A stretch of 64,000 bases of DNA from Dillenia suffruticosa (taxonomy: Eukaryota; Streptophyta; Magnoliopsida; Dilleniales; Dilleniaceae), in the NCBI GenBank assembly GCA_033439265.1, contig JAVTVX010000005.1, positions 5,714,001 through 5,778,000 of the forward strand. Reading direction: 5' to 3'. This document shows positions 11,134-23,221 of this stretch, in pieces. Each line of letters opens with the position of its first letter. Within the stretch, counting starts at the first letter, position 1. Under the pieces are notes generated by a model that made no database searches, had not been told where the DNA came from, and worked only from the letters and a program-made list of their open reading frames with translations. A program made the translations under genes and the position numbers.

Positions 11134-12503
11134 ATAAGGACATGATCACAAGAACGTAAAAGGTATACGCAATGATTCTCCTCGATCATCACTAAAATGT
11201 GAGATATCACCTCCTCATGAAATCTCAAGCACCACTGCTTGGATTGATGATTAAGGTCGCATGTCGACTTCCGAAGTCAATGGACCTTATCATCCTGATC
11301 TATAGGAATAAAGCTAGATGGCTGTTCCTTGTAGATCTCCTCATCCAAAACTCTCACTCAGGAGAACAGTCTCAACGTTCATCTGGTCTACTCCAGATTC
11401 ATATCATGTCCACGACAATCGCTAAAAGTAAACGGATCGAGGTAATCTCGCCCTTAGTCTGAGTAACCCATGGTTATCAGACAGGCCTTATACCTCAACA
11501 CCAATCTGTCGACCTTTTTCTTGATGTTGAGAACCCACATGTTTCCAACGGCCCTACTACCCTCAGGCAAATTAACTAGATCCTAGATCCAGTTGATTCT
11601 CATCAACTCCTTTTATCCATGGCCTTTAATCAATGGTTCTCCACAGAACCCTCAAGAACCTCTAGGACAGTTAAAAGATTTCTCGTAATCCTCAAGAGTC
11701 ATACTGAGAGCCTCTCTCTCAATCGGAAAGCGATGGTTAGGTACGCATCCTCGACTACTCTTAAGAGGAGGGAAAACCTTTTTACCTTTAGATGGATCGC
11801 TCCCACTCGGACCGAGATCCGTAATGGATTCTTGGATCCTGCCACTGGGATTAGCCAACCACTAGGTTCATCCATCTCATAGAAGGTAAAGTCCCAATTG
11901 ATTTCACCTCTCATAGGATTTAGGGTGCCATCTGTATGCTCATTAGACACAACCCCCTGGAGTGTTCTGAGTATCTCATATAAATACATATCTTTTCTTG
12001 CAGGTCTAACTCGCCGTGTTAATACAAAAAATAGTGAACATACGCGACACAACCTCATAATCTCAAATGGCTAAGGTCAAGGCTGCCTCCCTGTCCAAAG
12101 CTCATATGAAGTACTGACCACGGACTTCTATAGAATACGATTGAGGACGTAGGCTGTAACCAATAACGCATCTCCCCAATGGGAAACGAGTCAATTGGTT
12201 TGCGCGATTATCGACCTCACTGTCTCAAATAAAGTCATATTCCTCTCTCACAGCTACTCTACTCTACTGAGTAGCAAGAAATAGTCACTTTCTCGCAATG
12301 CCCTTCTTGAAAGAAAGTTCTTCAGACAAATACTCGCGCTCTCGTTCGGTTCTGAGAGTCTCCACTTTCAAGTTTTACCGATTGTCAATCTCGCTAGTAA
12401 ATCTCCTGAAACATCTCAATGCCTCAGACTTGTGCGAGATTAGATAAACGTAACCAAAACACGTGTAATTGTCTATGAACGTATTAGAGTACCCAACACC
12501 ATT

Positions 12504-12758
12504 TCAAGTTCTCACGTTCATAAGGCCATAGATGTCGGAATGATCCGACTGCAATAGAGTCCCAGCCCTCATTGCATTGTCGAATGGTTTTCTTATAAGT
12601 TTGTCATTTAAACAAGACTGGTTAGCAGCGGGCCCTACAGACCACACACTGCTAACCGGTTCATCCTCTCTCACACTAAGAGGATAACAAGAAATACCAT
12701 TGAAAGGAATCACTTCTAGTGCATATAGTCCCTCACGGACCAAAATAAAACCAATCAA
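12504..12758 (-). pseudogene. Copia-1 integrase N-terminal fragment
   Basis: Minus frame ends LLQSDHSDIYGLMNVRT, matching the HSD(I/V)xGP start of the Copia integrase core with its first catalytic Asp. The upstream part (CLNDKLIRKPF) fits the end of the GAG-pre-integrase zinc-binding region. The remaining core is scattered over frames between about 11.6 and 12.5 kb. Confidence 0.65.
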
Positions 12759-12839
12759 AGCATTGTGGTAATAAATGGAAATTATAAAATCTCCAAATTA
12801 ACAGAGCATATTCTAAACTGAAATCAAGTTCCGTCGAAC

Positions 12840-13138
12840 ATCCGAAACGTAAATGACGTACAGAGTTTAGCAACTTTGCAACTCCAAGTTGCAAGTGCTA
12901 CTCCCTCTGATATCGACAAACGCTCCGTTTCTGTACTTAAATCCTCCTACTTGAGGACTCACTAAGCGGAACTCTATAAGCGCGGTCCTATCTCGAGTTA
13001 CGTAGTCGGTTGCTCCTGTGTTCACAATCCACGAGGGAGAGAAAACAGAGAGTAACTTAAACTACGTAAAGAAGAAAGAGTTAATTTTCACTCGTCGCAC
13101 TCACGAGTGAAATGACCAAGTCTACTACAGATGTAACA
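12840..13138 (-). pseudogene. Copia-1 gag zinc knuckle and protease remnant
   Basis: On the minus strand a perfect CX2CX4HX4C knuckle (CYICSRLGHFTREC) occupies 13097-13138. About 80 bases further lies WIVNTGATDYVTRDR, the Copia protease active-site box in which DTG has become NTG, so the catalytic Asp is lost. A stop follows after ELQSC. Confidence 0.8.
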
Positions 13139-15097
13139 CTACACCTTGGTCGTATTCAACTCTTTCTCACTGCGCATTAATTTTATCGATTTTCTTGGTT
13201 GTTTTCTTCTTACCTGAATCTCGAGTCCCACAAAAGTCCTTGCTCGACTCCTCCGCATAAGCATGACCCGAGTATGGCCTACTCGCCTCTAGATACTCCT
13301 ACTTGAGCTCACTGTGCCTATTCACATTAGTGAAAGTACGAATACTTTCATCGTATGTGAAATAGACTTTCATGATTTCTCATGAATCAGGTAAAGAACT
13401 GGATCGTATCTAGCACCAGAAAACATATCCGAAATGGGCTCGATCACATTCCTCAACTCTACGACCATACTCAACATTTTTATCAAATGTTATATCATCG
13501 TATGATCAACCCTTTTCTTATAAATTATTATACTTATAAGTCAGTATTCTCATCTCAGGATCTATAAAAAACACCACAATGCTCTTTATAGAGTGAGCCA
13601 AACCGATAAAACCGTAGAATATTGCTTATAGACTGGAATTATATTATCGTGCATGCTACTCAGGGGGATTGCCCTAACTCGGCCATCATTCCTCTTCCAT
13701 GCACGTGATGTCCCATAATCTTGTCTTTCTGAGGTGTGGTACCCTCCCCGGAGTCTACCATCTCATACCTCAGAATTTTTAATTAAATCTTGCCCCTCGA
13801 GGATAAATTGAATCTACCGATGAAAAATCTCATAATTATCACTATTCAATTTTATCCCCCTGGCAAAAATCTAATACGATAATTTTATAAGTAGTCATAG
13901 AGATAATCGTGACTTGTGATATTTATTCTCATATTTTGTGCACCCTACGAATCAACAAGACACAAATGATTCGAATACAGACCCCAAAACGAGCGTATGA
14001 ATCAACATACACCATACACTACAATCTGAGATTGCATCTCACCATTCGGACTAGGATTCGGTATACAAAAATCCACAATTAGTCACTTTTATGGTTGTGG
14101 GACCCTTAAAAATAAATAAATCCAAAACGACCTAACGCACCGTCAGAGGTCCCACGGGTCGCCACGTACTGGCGACATGTCATTGGGCGCCTACGCGTGC
14201 CACCTGCACGCTAACACACATGCTAAACGTGCAATGTATCGGTCATGCGCCTCAATGCGCGGCCTTTGTCACAATATATGAAAATATTGGTAATTTCATA
14301 CATTTTAATTAAACTATATATAAAATTTCATTAGAACCCATCACAGCCAGTGCAATCGGCTGGTGGTTGGATGCACTTTAAATTTTATGCGGTGCCCGAG
14401 TTCGACGCTGGCTCTTAACATCTAATGGGTTCCCCTTTTTATTTATTTATTTATTTATTTTATTATAGCTCATGGCCTTCACTAGCCAGCCAACGCGTCT
14501 GCTCACGCGTGTACGCATGCGCCAGTCGGGTCTTGTATCTCCTTCTTCACCCGACTGTCTACAACTGGGTCATTTTGACCCGATTACCGAAAATCACCTT
14601 TCCTGCATGTTTTTGACGCTAATTTTGACCGGAAAACTCAATTCAACTTCCAAAAATATCCTTGACATGATTTATTGGAAGATTTACGCCCTAAACACGG
14701 CGAATTAAATTTCTAAATTTCGACCCTCAAGGCCATTTTTGAAAAACATTTTCCGGCTACACAATAATATGCAATATATATACCAAATTGAAGAGCATGA
14801 AACAAGGATCGCAGATCTATAAATTTTATGCATTGATTTGCCCTAAAACTCGACAAATCTGAGGTTGAATGGGTCGGACACTATTCATGGCTGAAACTTT
14901 CAACCAGAATTTCTTTGCCTAAACGTACTTAGAAAATTACGAAAAAATTATTTTCGTGTTCTAGGGATCATGGGTAACGCAGTGGTGTTTTCGGATTCAC
15001 GAAACTCATCCGTGATCTAAACCTCAAATTTTAAACCCTAAATTTTTTTTTTATATACCCAAAATTAAAATTCAGAAAATTAATTTTAATAATCCAA

Positions 15098-15113
15098 CGT
15101 CACTCTGATACCA
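15098..15113 (-). other. Copia-1 primer-binding site
   Basis: Minus strand TGGTATCAGAG starts two bases inside the 5' LTR, complementary to the 3' end of initiator Met tRNA as in most plant Copia elements. Confidence 0.85.
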
Positions 15114-15114
15114 A

Positions 15115-15616
15115 TGTTGGAATTAATTGATTCAATTCACATGCAGCGGAAGCATTTGAACAATTTTTGGAAAAATAAATATAGATCGGGTATAGGGTAT
15201 AAATATCTCGAATGTGTAGAGTCTCCAACAGATCAATCGAACGTCCCTCGATCGGATCTTACGGTCGGGATGGTGATCACGATATTAATCGAATTACCAC
15301 CACTATATCACAACGCCGCAACTCTCAGTCCGACGACCATCGTGACGGGAAAAATTCCTACACGGAATTTTTCTCTAGCCCTCGTATTATTCTCTCTCTA
15401 GAGAATAATATTTTTTTCTCACAAGAGTGCTCTCAAGAATTATCAATGGGGTCTCAACCAAAAAAAAAAAGGAAGGAGATGTTAGTCTCTCTTTTTTTGA
15501 AAACCCCAAGCCGTAGAGAGAATCAAGGAAATAGTTAATATGTGGTTAGTGGGAGTTACCCCACTAACCCTATTACAAATGTCTAAAATGCCCCTCCTGG
15601 GCATTCTAAACTAGAA
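15115..15616 (-). repeat. Copia-1 5' LTR (502 bp)
   Basis: Full-length partner of 8636-9060. By eye roughly 95 percent identity outside the 77-bp indel, which suggests an old rather than very recent insertion. Confidence 0.9.
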
Positions 15617-15856
15617 GTGTGGGTCGTGCAGGTTCTACAAAACGCCTGTTTATATGTGCTTTTCTTTCTTTTTTTTTTTTTTTGGTTGTCTGTTAGAATA
15701 TGCGTAAATTTCTCCAAAAAAAAAAAAAAAAAAAAAGAAAAAAATTGCCGGGGGCAAAACCTCATTTTATAAAATTTCTGTTTCAATTTATATTTTTTTT
15801 ATTTTGAAAGGTGACATATCCTTAAATTAACCATAACGAATTCTTTTCTTCGGAAG

Positions 15857-15943
15857 GTATAAGCGTACAACGACCATCACTACCACGTCCAGCTGGTACA
15901 ACAAGCCAACCTGGTGATATGGAAAGCCAAACAACCAACGAAA
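15857..15943 (+). CDS. Gene B exon 4: linker
   Basis: After the acceptor CGGAAG the frame gives CISVQRPSLPRPAGTTSQP then GDMESQTTNE, a Pro/Thr-rich linker like that after the ankyrin region in the family. The phase fits exon 3 (T plus GT makes Cys). The donor at 15944 (GTCTAA) is weak; a later end is possible. Confidence 0.55.
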
Positions 15944-16888
15944 GTCTAAATATACAATCCAATTACAGAAATAATTGTTGTATGTATTTTCTCATCTCTC
16001 TCTCTCTCTCTCACTCTGCTACCGTCTTGAATACGTTCTCCATATGCAACTCTTAAACAAGCCTAAGATCGTAATCAAAGAAACCATAGCTTATGGAGTT
16101 GTCCCAACTTAAGACAGAGCATGAACGGTTCCATCATCAATAATAGGATGCTTTTCCCTTTCTTCATTGATGACATCAGTTTTATCCCAATAAACGTTAA
16201 TGTCATTTCGATCATTTGATGATCCACCAATTAGTTGAAATGGTGATATATTTCATTCATCCTATTGGCGAGTGCTATAGGAAAGAGGATGGTTTAGTGA
16301 GGGTGATCATTTGAATTCATTCATGGGTGTAGATAGTAGACATGCAGCCCAACCATCCATTTATGATAGCAGAATAGTGGCAATAATTCTAGTTGGTTAA
16401 AGTATTTTTTGAGAGTTCAGACATCAAACAAACATTTTTGAGCACCAGTAATCAAAGTGCACTAGTAAAACCATTATCTAACCAGTACTAGTTGACTATG
16501 CCAAACTAACCTCCTTTGTTAGGAACCATTATCTTGTTTGGCCACAGGTAAGTGAAATAAAAGTTTGGGTTTCTAAGCACAATCTTATAAGTTAGAGACC
16601 CAATGGCAGTTGCAATTTTTCCTAGCAAAGGATCTTTCCTTCATCTTACCTTTTTGATTTTGTACCATGTAGCTTGGCCTTACCTTCACACAAGATTTCC
16701 GGTTAGCATGTAGTAGAGATTGGCATTTCTCATGGAAACTTTTGCTTTATTTGGAAAATTAGGCTGCAAACAACTCTTATGTTCTATGTCAAACCTTCAT
16801 TATTCTTCTAAAGCATCATAATCTTATATAAATCCCGTAACATCATTGATGTTCAGAGTGGAACATGTTTCCCACTTTACATATGCAG
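15944..16888 (+). other. Intron 4 of gene B
   Basis: About 945 bp without a recognisable coding segment, ending in ATATGCAG before exon 5. Contains a TC microsatellite at its left end. Confidence 0.5.
15995..16012. repeat. (TC)9 microsatellite
   Basis: Dinucleotide run of 18 bases inside intron 4 of gene B. Confidence 0.9.
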
Positions 16889-17062
16889 CACTTGGCAAAT
16901 TCTTTATGTTGTTTTCCAAATTGGGGTGGATGGAACACATAATAAAGCAAAAGGTCAGGCATACTCAAGCACTTGAACTGCTAGAAATGATATGCCATGA
17001 AACAACAGAGTTAGAAGGGATGCGCAAAATTTTGTTCTTGGCTATTGAGAATGGGCTAATAG
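16889..17062 (+). CDS. Gene B exon 5, truncated
   Basis: Frame reads LGKFFMLFSKLGWMEHIIKQ, then KVRHTQALELLEMICHE and GMRKILFLAIENGLI. The last 75 bases are identical to the first 75 of the window in gene A. In gene A this exon continues for 275 more bases; here it stops in mid-exon at 17062 and a TTCTGTTG repeat follows. The missing downstream ankyrin/PGG part is nowhere else in the window to the right. Confidence 0.75.
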
Positions 17063-17094
17063 TTCTGTTGTTCTGTTGTTCTGTTGTTCTGCAG
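17063..17094 (+). repeat. TTCTGTTG octamer repeat at the gene B breakpoint
   Basis: Three exact TTCTGTTG units followed by TTCTGCAG, starting at the base where gene B homology ends. Confidence 0.9.
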
Positions 17095-17556
17095 AATTAT
17101 TATTTTTTATATTTTTTATAATTTTTGTCTACAGTTATGTTTGTGGTAGTTCTATAGCCTTGTTCAGTTTAGATTTTTTTCTAGGTCTTTTTGTTGTTGT
17201 GGGTAGGAATGGATTTGAGAAGATAATAGTCTTGTGGGAGAAGGCATGATAACATGGAGTGGTTCTGCAGTTTAGCAAAACTATTTTTTTTTATTTTTTT
17301 TATAAAAATATTAATAATATTATTTTGATTCATCATTTAATATTTTCACATTTTATGTTATAATTTCATATTTTATTTAAATAAATATCAAATATCTAAA
17401 TAAATTATTTTTAATATTTTAAAAAATTGAAAATTCAAATAATAAAGTGGCACGCAGAACAATATGGTTCTGCTATGCAGAACTACATGGTTGTGCTAGC
17501 AGAGCTACATGGTTATGCTATAGTTCTGGTATGCAGAATTATATAGTTCTGCACGC

Positions 17557-17646
17557 CTTCGTCGACGTTCGTCGACGAAGGTTCATGCTTTCGTCGACGA
17601 AGGCATGCTCTTTCGTCGACGAATGTTCTTGTCTTCGTTGACGAAC
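17557..17646. repeat. Cluster of TTCGTCGACGAA palindromes
   Basis: Three exact copies of the 12-bp perfect palindrome TTCGTCGACGAA (17568-17579, 17590-17601, 17612-17623), with near-copies at each end. Single copies or variants recur near 21765, 22672, 23170, 26085, 27370 and 28480. Confidence 0.9.
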
Positions 17647-18261
17647 ATTAATTTTTTTCTTTAAATCTAAAAGGTGGTCCCAAAAATAAAAAACTTTTTT
17701 TGTTTTTCTAAATAAAATATATTAGTGTAATTAATTTTAAATAATTTGTTTATAAATAACAAATGAAAATTTTAATTCAACAGAGTTTTTTTTTTCTTTC
17801 AAAATATTATTATTATTTTTAAAGCATCCGAAAACATTTTTTTTTTTTGTTTAGGGTTGTGATGGTGTAAATGATTTAAAAACTACATCTAAATGATTTT
17901 AAAAAGTTTAAATTGGATTTGTTTATGTAAAATAACTATAGTTTTTGTTCTTTTTTATATAAAATATTTTGACAAAGAGAGATATTATTAAAAACCATAA
18001 TTTGATAAATAATTTAAATACTAAAATATTTGATAATATTAAAAGTAAAATGAAATACAAATGCAGAACTATGAATGCAAAACAATGAAATACGTAAAAC
18101 TATAGAATAGCGTAGAATGTTGTAGTTCTGTGCATTACAGATATTTTTATAATTATAATTTTTATAGATTGTATTTTTAGGGCAGATAATATTTAAATAT
18201 TTAAATAATTATTTAACATCAAACATCCTAAATTAAAAAGGAAAAAACATTGGCAAAATAT

Positions 18262-21005
18262 GCATAACATTGATATCTATGTGAAATCTAAAATATATAA
18301 ATATTAATTTGAAATTATAATATTTAATAATTTAAGTCTAAAAAATTCATAAATATTAATATTTAATTTAAAGTTTGGAAAATATAAAAAATATCAAAAA
18401 ATAATTTAGTTATTTAAAAATTTCATATAATAAATTAAATATTCTTTTGGTTAGCATTCTATATGAGTTTACGCCGATCAATTTATGTATAAGTAATCTA
18501 ACTCTATAAGTTAAAGTTCGCTTTATTCTTTTTCGAGTAATGTAGGAATTGTCAAGAATTAATCACGGAGTATTCAAATTAGAATTTTAAGATTTTTTTA
18601 GAATTATTGTCTATCTAAAATCTTTACTCTAATAGTTTTAATTTTTGTTTAAGTAAAAGATTTTAAAATTAGAGTTTCAAATAAAATGTTAATCGTAAAA
18701 TAAAATATAAAAATATTAAATAATAAACGAATACTAAAACTTATAAATATGAATATGCAATTTAAAATTTTATCAGAATAAAAATATTTAAATATTTAAT
18801 TTAAATATGTAGATATTTATTTAAAACTAAATAAATTAGATATTCAATAAATTCTATCAAGAAAAAAAAATATCTGTGTAATGTTATATGATGTTATGTT
18901 TAACCGACATAATTGTTCTTGAGTTCTTGTATATTCTTTTTTTTATTATTTTTTTGGTCATTTTTTCTATTTAGAAATATGGGTGACAAAACGTAGCTTG
19001 TATTATGCGTAGTGTGCGTGCTATATATTAAAAATTATATATTTAATTTGTTAATTTTTATTCTTATACAATTTTAAATGATAAAAATATTTAATAGTCT
19101 ATTTAAAAAAATATTAATAATGTTGTTTTGTTCCATGATTTAATATTTTTACATTTTATGTTACAATTTCATATTTTATTTAAATAAATATTAAAAATTC
19201 AAATAAATTATGTGTAATATTCTAAAAAACTGAATATTCAAATAATAAAATGGTATGCAGAACAACATGGTTCTACTATGTAGAACTATATTGTTCTGCG
19301 TTCTGGTATGCATAACATTAGTATCTCTGTAAAATCTAAAATATATAAATATTAATTTAAAATTATAATATTTAATAATTTAAGTAAAAAAAAGCGTAAA
19401 TATTAATATTTAATTTAAAATTTGTAAAATATAAAAAATATAAAAAAATTACTTTAGTCATTTAAAAATTTCATACAATAAATTAAATATTCTTTTGGTT
19501 GGCATTTTATATGATTTTGCACCGATCAAGTTATGTATAAGTAATCTAACTCTATAAGTTAAATCTCCCTTTATTCTTTTTCAAGTAATGTAGGAATTGC
19601 CTATAGTTAAACGTGAAGTACTCAAATTAGAATTTTAATCTTTTTAAGAATTATTGTCTATATAAAACCTTTACTCTACTAATTTTAATTTTTGTCTAAC
19701 TAAAAGCGTTTAAAATTAGAGTTTCAAATAAATTGTTAATCTTAAAATAAAATATAAAAATATTAAATAATAAACCAATACTAAAACTTATAAAAATGAA
19801 TATACAATTTAAAACTTAAAAAAATATTTAAATATTTAATCTAAATATGTAGATATTTATTTAAAACTAAATAAATTAGATATTAAATAAATTATATCTG
19901 AAAAAAATATATGTATAATGTTATATAATGTTATGTTTAACCGACAATTGTTCTTGAGTTCTTTTGTATTCTTTTTATTATTATTTTTTAGGCCGTTTTT
20001 TCTATATAGAAAGAGGGGTGACAAAACGTAGCTTATATTGTACGTGTTGTGCATGCTATTTATTAAGAATTATATATTTAATTTATTAATCTTTATTTTT
20101 ATATAATTTTAAATGATAAAAATCTATAATAGTCCATTTTAAAAAAAAATATTAATAATGTTGTTTTGGTTCATGATTTAATATTTTTACATTTTATGTT
20201 ACAATTTCATATTTTATATAAATAAATATCAAATATCTAAATAAATTATTTTTAAAATTCTAAAAAATTGAATATTCAAATAATAAAATGGTATGCAGAA
20301 CAACATGGTTCTGCTATAGTTCTGGTATGCATAACATTAATATCTCTGTGAAATCTAAAATATATAAATATTAATTTGAAATTATAATATTTAATAATTC
20401 AAGTATAAAAAACGCAGAAATATTAATATTTAATTTAATATTTGTAAAATATAAAAAATTTAAAAAATTAATTTAGTTATTTAAAATTTCATACAATAAA
20501 TTAAATATTCTTTTGGTTAGCATTCTATATGAGTTTGCGCCGATCAATTTATATATAAGTAATTTAACTCTATAAGTTAAAACTCCATTTATTCTTTTTC
20601 AAGTAGTGTAAGAATTGCCTAGAGTTATCCGCGGAGTATTCAATTTAGAATTTTAATCTTTTTAAGAATTATTGTCTATCTAAAACCTTTACTTTAATAG
20701 TTTTAGTTTTTGTTTAAATAAAAGTTTTTAAAATTGGAGTTTCAAATAAAATGTTAATCGTAAAATAAAATATAAAAATATTAAATAATAAACCAATACT
20801 AAAACTTATAAATATGAATATGTAATTTAAAATTTCATATGAATAAAAATATTTAAATATTTAATTTAAATTTGTAGACATTTATTTAAAAATAAATAAA
20901 TTAGATATCAAATAAATTATATGTGAAAAAAAATATCTGTGTAATATTATAAAATGCTATATTTAACTGACATAATTGTTCTTTAGTGCTTGTATATTCT
21001 TTTTT
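18262..21005. repeat. Tandem array A, unit about 1.03 kb, three copies
   Basis: The landmark GCATAACATT recurs at 18262, 19310 and 20329, and ATTCTTTTGGTT at 18441, 19489 and 20507, giving spacings near 1048 and 1018 bp. The third copy is incomplete. Partial copies of the same unit occur at about 17300-17460, 26760-27300 and 29160-29330. Confidence 0.85.
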
Positions 21006-21061
21006 TAGGCCTTTTTTCCAGAAATAAATTAATTTGATTTTTTGTTAATTGTAAAACTTTT

Positions 21062-23140
21062 TAATAGATAAATTTTAGCATTTACATTTTTATATATTAA
21101 ATATTAATACTTCAAGTTTTTGAATAAAATATTACATATTTTAAATATTTAATTCTTACAACATTAATATTTTTGTAGTATTAATACTAATTTGTAATAT
21201 TAAAAATTTAGTTGATTTCATGTAATATTAAATGAAAATTATAATATTAATTGAAAATTTTAAAATTTATAAAATATTAAATTATCTTGGTAGTTCCGCA
21301 CTTGGCAGAAATACCTTGGTAGTTCTGCACTACGCACGTAGTTATATCAATTTTGGTATCTATCTATATTTTTTTAATCTAAAAATATCTGTAACATATT
21401 TTTTATTTAGTATTTTTAAAATTATAATTTTTCTAGTATCATAACATTAAATCAAAGTATTTTTATATATGAAATTAAAATTTTGCAAACATTAAAATAA
21501 AAATATAGATCGTCTCCATACTTGGAATTTTTTGAAAATTTAAAAAAATTCATGAATAATATATTTATAATTATCATTTTGAAGTTGAATTTGTATTTCT
21601 TCATAATAATATGTTTTACTTAAAAAAAAATCTATTTTCTAGTTCTACTACAAATCAGAACTATATAGTCCTGCTAAATAGCAGAACTATATTGTTCTAC
21701 TGCTGAAGTTCTGTTACATAGCAAAACTTCATAGTTCTACTATGTAGCACTGCACGCTTTCGTCGACGAAGGCTAAATACTTGAGAGAGATAGTGAACTT
21801 GTATTAAAAGCAATCAACTTACCAATTTTAATAATTTTTAAAATTATAATAGTTTAATTTGAATACAAAATTAAAGTTTTATAATTTTTGCTTTCTTTCA
21901 ATAATTTTTCAATTTTACTTTTTTTTTAAAAAATTTTTGCTTTCATTCTTTTTTGATTTTTTAGTAATTGTAAAAGTTTTTAATAGATAAATTTTAGCAT
22001 TAATATTTTAATATATTAAATATTAATACTTCAGGTTTTAGAATAAAATATTACATATTTTAAATATTTAATTCTCACAACATTAATATTTTTTAAGTAT
22101 TAATACTAATTGGTAATATTAAAAATTTAGTTGATTACTTGTAATATTAAATTAAAATTATAATATTAAATTAAAATTTAAAAATTTGTAAAATATTAAA
22201 TTGAATATTAAATTACCTTGGTAGTTCCGCACTTGGTAGAAATACCTTGATAGTTCTGCATTTCGCACATAGTTCTATCAATTTTGGTGCCTATCTGTAT
22301 TTTTTTAATCTGAAAATATCTGTAAAATATTTTTATTTAGTATTTTTAAAATTATAATTTTTCTAATATCATAACATTAAATCAAAATATTTTTATATAT
22401 GAACTTAAAATTTTGCATAACATTAAAATAAAAATATTGATCATCTCCATACTTGGAATTTTTTTGAAAATTTTAAAAAATTCATGATTAATATATTTAT
22501 AATTATCATTTTGAAGTTGAATTTATATTTTTTCATAATAATGTGTTTTAATTAAAAAAAGAAAGAAAATCAATTTTCTAGTTCTATTACAAAGCAGAAC
22601 TATATAGTTCTGCTGCTGAAGTTATGTTACATAGCAGAACTTCACAGTTCTGCTATGTAGCACTGAACGCTTTTGTCAACGAAAATTAAATACTTAAGGG
22701 AAATAGTAAACTTGTATTAAAAGCAATCAACATACCAATTTTAATAATTTTTAAAATTATAATATTTTAATTTGAATACAAAATTAAAGTTTTATAATTT
22801 TTGCTTTCTTTTAATAATTTTTCAAATTTACTTTTTAAAAAAAATTTGCTTTCTTTATTTTTTGATTTTTTTGCTAATTGTAAAAGTTTTTAATAGATAA
22901 ATTTTAGCATTAATATTTTAATATATTAAACATTAATACTTTAGGTTTTAGAATAAAATATTACACATTTTAAATATTTAATTCTTACAACATTAATATT
23001 TTTTTAGTATTAATACTAATTTGTAATATTAAAAATTTAGTTGATTACTTGTCATATTAAATTAAAATTATAATATTAAATTAAAATTTAAAAATTTATA
23101 AAATATTAAATTAAATATTAAATTAATTTGGTAGTTCTGT
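21062..23140. repeat. Tandem array B, unit about 0.91 kb, three copies
   Basis: TAATAGATAAATTTTAGCAT recurs at 21062, 21981 and 22891 (spacings 919 and 910). The first two units share TAGTTCTGC/GCAGAA pairs and a TTCGTCGACGAAG-type motif; the third is cut short. Confidence 0.85.
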
Positions 23141-23141
23141 A

Positions 23142-23221
23142 CTTGATCGACAATGGAGCATGCGTTTATCGACGAAGCTTGCTTGATCGACAATGGAGCA
23201 TGCATTTATCGACGAAGCTTG
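23142..23221. repeat. 40-bp tandem duplication
   Basis: Two adjacent 40-base units beginning CTTGATCGACAATGGAGCAT differ at one base. Each carries ATCGACGAAGC, a variant of the palindrome above. Confidence 0.9.

Larger units (their letters stand above)
8636..15616 (-). mobile_element. Copia LTR retrotransposon (Copia-1) in intron 3 of gene B
   Basis: Paired LTRs (8636-9060 and 15115-15616) are flanked by the 5-bp target duplication GTGTG (8631-8635 and 15617-15621). Orientation is minus. A primer-binding site TGGTATCAGAG (initiator Met tRNA type) lies just inside the right LTR, and a polypurine tract AAGTGGGAGA lies just inside the left LTR. From right to left the inside holds a gag zinc knuckle, protease remnant, integrase, reverse transcriptase and RNase H. 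This gag-pro-int-RT-RH order defines Copia. Coding parts carry many stops and frameshifts, so the element is dead. It lies antisense to gene B and leaves the neighbouring exon borders untouched. Confidence 0.92.
6644..17062 (+). pseudogene. Gene B: gag-like (UBN2/DUF4219)-ankyrin-PGG family gene, frameshifted and 3'-truncated
   Basis: Five coding exons can be traced: 6644-6995, 7371-7894, 8243-8392, 15857-15943 and 16889-17062. Splice sites are GT..AG and phases agree (each junction is phase 1). Order in the protein: Copia-gag-like N-terminal domain, ankyrin repeats, a linker, and the start of the last ankyrin region seen in gene A. Two lesions are clear. First, exon 2 carries a copied 25-base segment that shifts the frame and gives a TAA at 7658. 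Second, the last exon ends at 17062 where a TTCTGTTG repeat begins; the rest of that exon and the whole PGG exon are absent from this window downstream. A 6981-bp Copia element sits in intron 3 in the opposite orientation, and by itself need not block splicing. If expressed, it would yield a short protein without membrane helices. Confidence 0.8.

Noticed and set aside
11199-11882. Plus-strand ORFs within Copia-1
   Set aside because: Antisense shadows of the minus-strand pol remnants.
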